Below are positions 63,722-64,000 of a DNA stretch of 64,000 nt, one piece after another. The stretch is taken from positions 42,983 through 106,982 of the forward strand of contig NZ_VUNQ01000006.1 of the NCBI RefSeq assembly GCF_009695605.1, given 5' to 3'. Within the stretch, counting starts at the first letter, position 1; each line of letters opens with the position of its first letter. Under the pieces are notes generated by a model, which did no database searches, was not told the DNA's origin, and saw only the letters and a program-made list of their open reading frames with translations. Made by a program: the position numbers and the translations under genes. This DNA is from Tissierella pigra (lineage in GTDB: Bacteria; Bacillota; Clostridia; Tissierellales; Tissierellaceae).

Positions 63722-63750
63722 ATTATATACCATATCTTGAATTTTAACAA
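63722..63750 (-). promoter_or_regulatory. Sigma-A promoter of the second riboswitch operon
   Basis: Minus strand -35 TTGTTA (63750-63745), 17-base spacer, -10 TATAAT (63727-63722), starting about 25 bases before the aptamer. From 63751 to the window end I see only AT-rich sequence with no gene. Confidence 0.8.
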
Positions 63751-64000
63751 TAGATTTAGAATATTAACTATGGAACTTCTATATTTAACTAATTATAAAA
63801 TGAATAACATATAAAAAGTTTAATTAATACTAGAGAATATGAAAAGATTTTCTTATTTATTCTTAAATTTCTAGAGAATGTAAATAACTTTGTGCTTTAG
63901 AGATAACTACTCATCTCTAATCTGACAAGAAATATTAAACTGGATAAAACTTACAATTAAATATCTTGATTATATCTTTGCCAAGGTTATTTTAATTTAT

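Noticed and set aside
1..64000. CRISPR arrays, rRNA and ordinary tRNA genes
   Set aside because: No regularly spaced repeats, no rRNA-like blocks and no tRNA cloverleaf other than the tRNA-like part of tmRNA were noticed.

Overview
The window is AT-rich bacterial DNA with tightly packed, mostly minus-strand genes. It looks like a low-GC anaerobic Firmicute of the Clostridia/Tissierellia type. The evidence is the gene content (anaerobic-type cobalt-early cobalamin genes cbiK/cbiL, a membrane pyrophosphatase, T-box control of argS, ECF transporters, MprF), strong GGAGG ribosome sites, and gene order such as secG...rnr-smpB-ssrA. The genus cannot be fixed from sequence reading alone.

Layout, left to right. 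1-6.7 kb: a cobalamin-riboswitch-controlled operon, read leftward: cbiM-N-Q-O (cobalt uptake), cbiK, cbiL, then a BtuFCD-type corrinoid/siderophore ABC importer cut by the window edge. 6.9-10.85 kb: a zinc operon (Fur-family repressor, small membrane protein, ZnuA, ZnuC, ZnuB, lipoprotein). 11.1-15.7 kb: a chemoreceptor, a zinc metallopeptidase and an OmpR/HisK two-component pair. 15.8-21.0 kb: mprF, a TIM-barrel protein that may be the cobamide amidohydrolase CbiR, a CbiP lacking its glutaminase domain, and CbiB. 21.2-24.4 kb: sodA with a Fur-box-like palindrome, and a zinc alcohol dehydrogenase divergent from a sigma-54 activator, with a good -24/-12 promoter and paired operator-like palindromes. 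24.5-28.9 kb: a MoxR / DUF58 / transglutaminase operon. 29.2-31.3 kb: argS with a T-box leader. 31.4-33.7 kb: a two-gene ATPase + DUF4276 (TOPRIM-like) candidate defence cassette and a LAGLIDADG protein. 33.8-43.2 kb: a conserved core, read leftward from secG to ssrA, in which the tmRNA gene is interrupted in its T-loop by a 254-nt group I intron.

43.3-63.75 kb is the most unusual part: about 20 kb, all on the minus strand, preceded by a good promoter, a second cobalamin riboswitch and its terminator. It encodes a small DUF2292 protein, three proteins with transcobalamin-like C-terminal (DUF4430) domains, two proteins with alpha/alpha-barrel (prenyltransferase-fold) repeats, a giant InlB-repeat surface protein, a MacB/FtsX-type ABC system with a secreted partner, and a complete CbrT-CbrU-CbrV-type ECF transporter. 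In animal intrinsic factor and transcobalamin, an alpha6/alpha6 barrel and a small beta domain are fused and clamp cobalamin between them. Here both kinds of domain are present on separate exported proteins, next to an ECF importer and behind a cobalamin riboswitch. I read this as a candidate surface corrinoid-capture system; ligand binding is inferred, not shown.

The window therefore combines cobalt uptake and early corrin synthesis, a BtuCDF-type importer, late corrinoid assembly or remodelling (CbiP-CbiB-possible CbiR), and a second importer with elaborate surface proteins: a corrinoid economy that both makes and scavenges.
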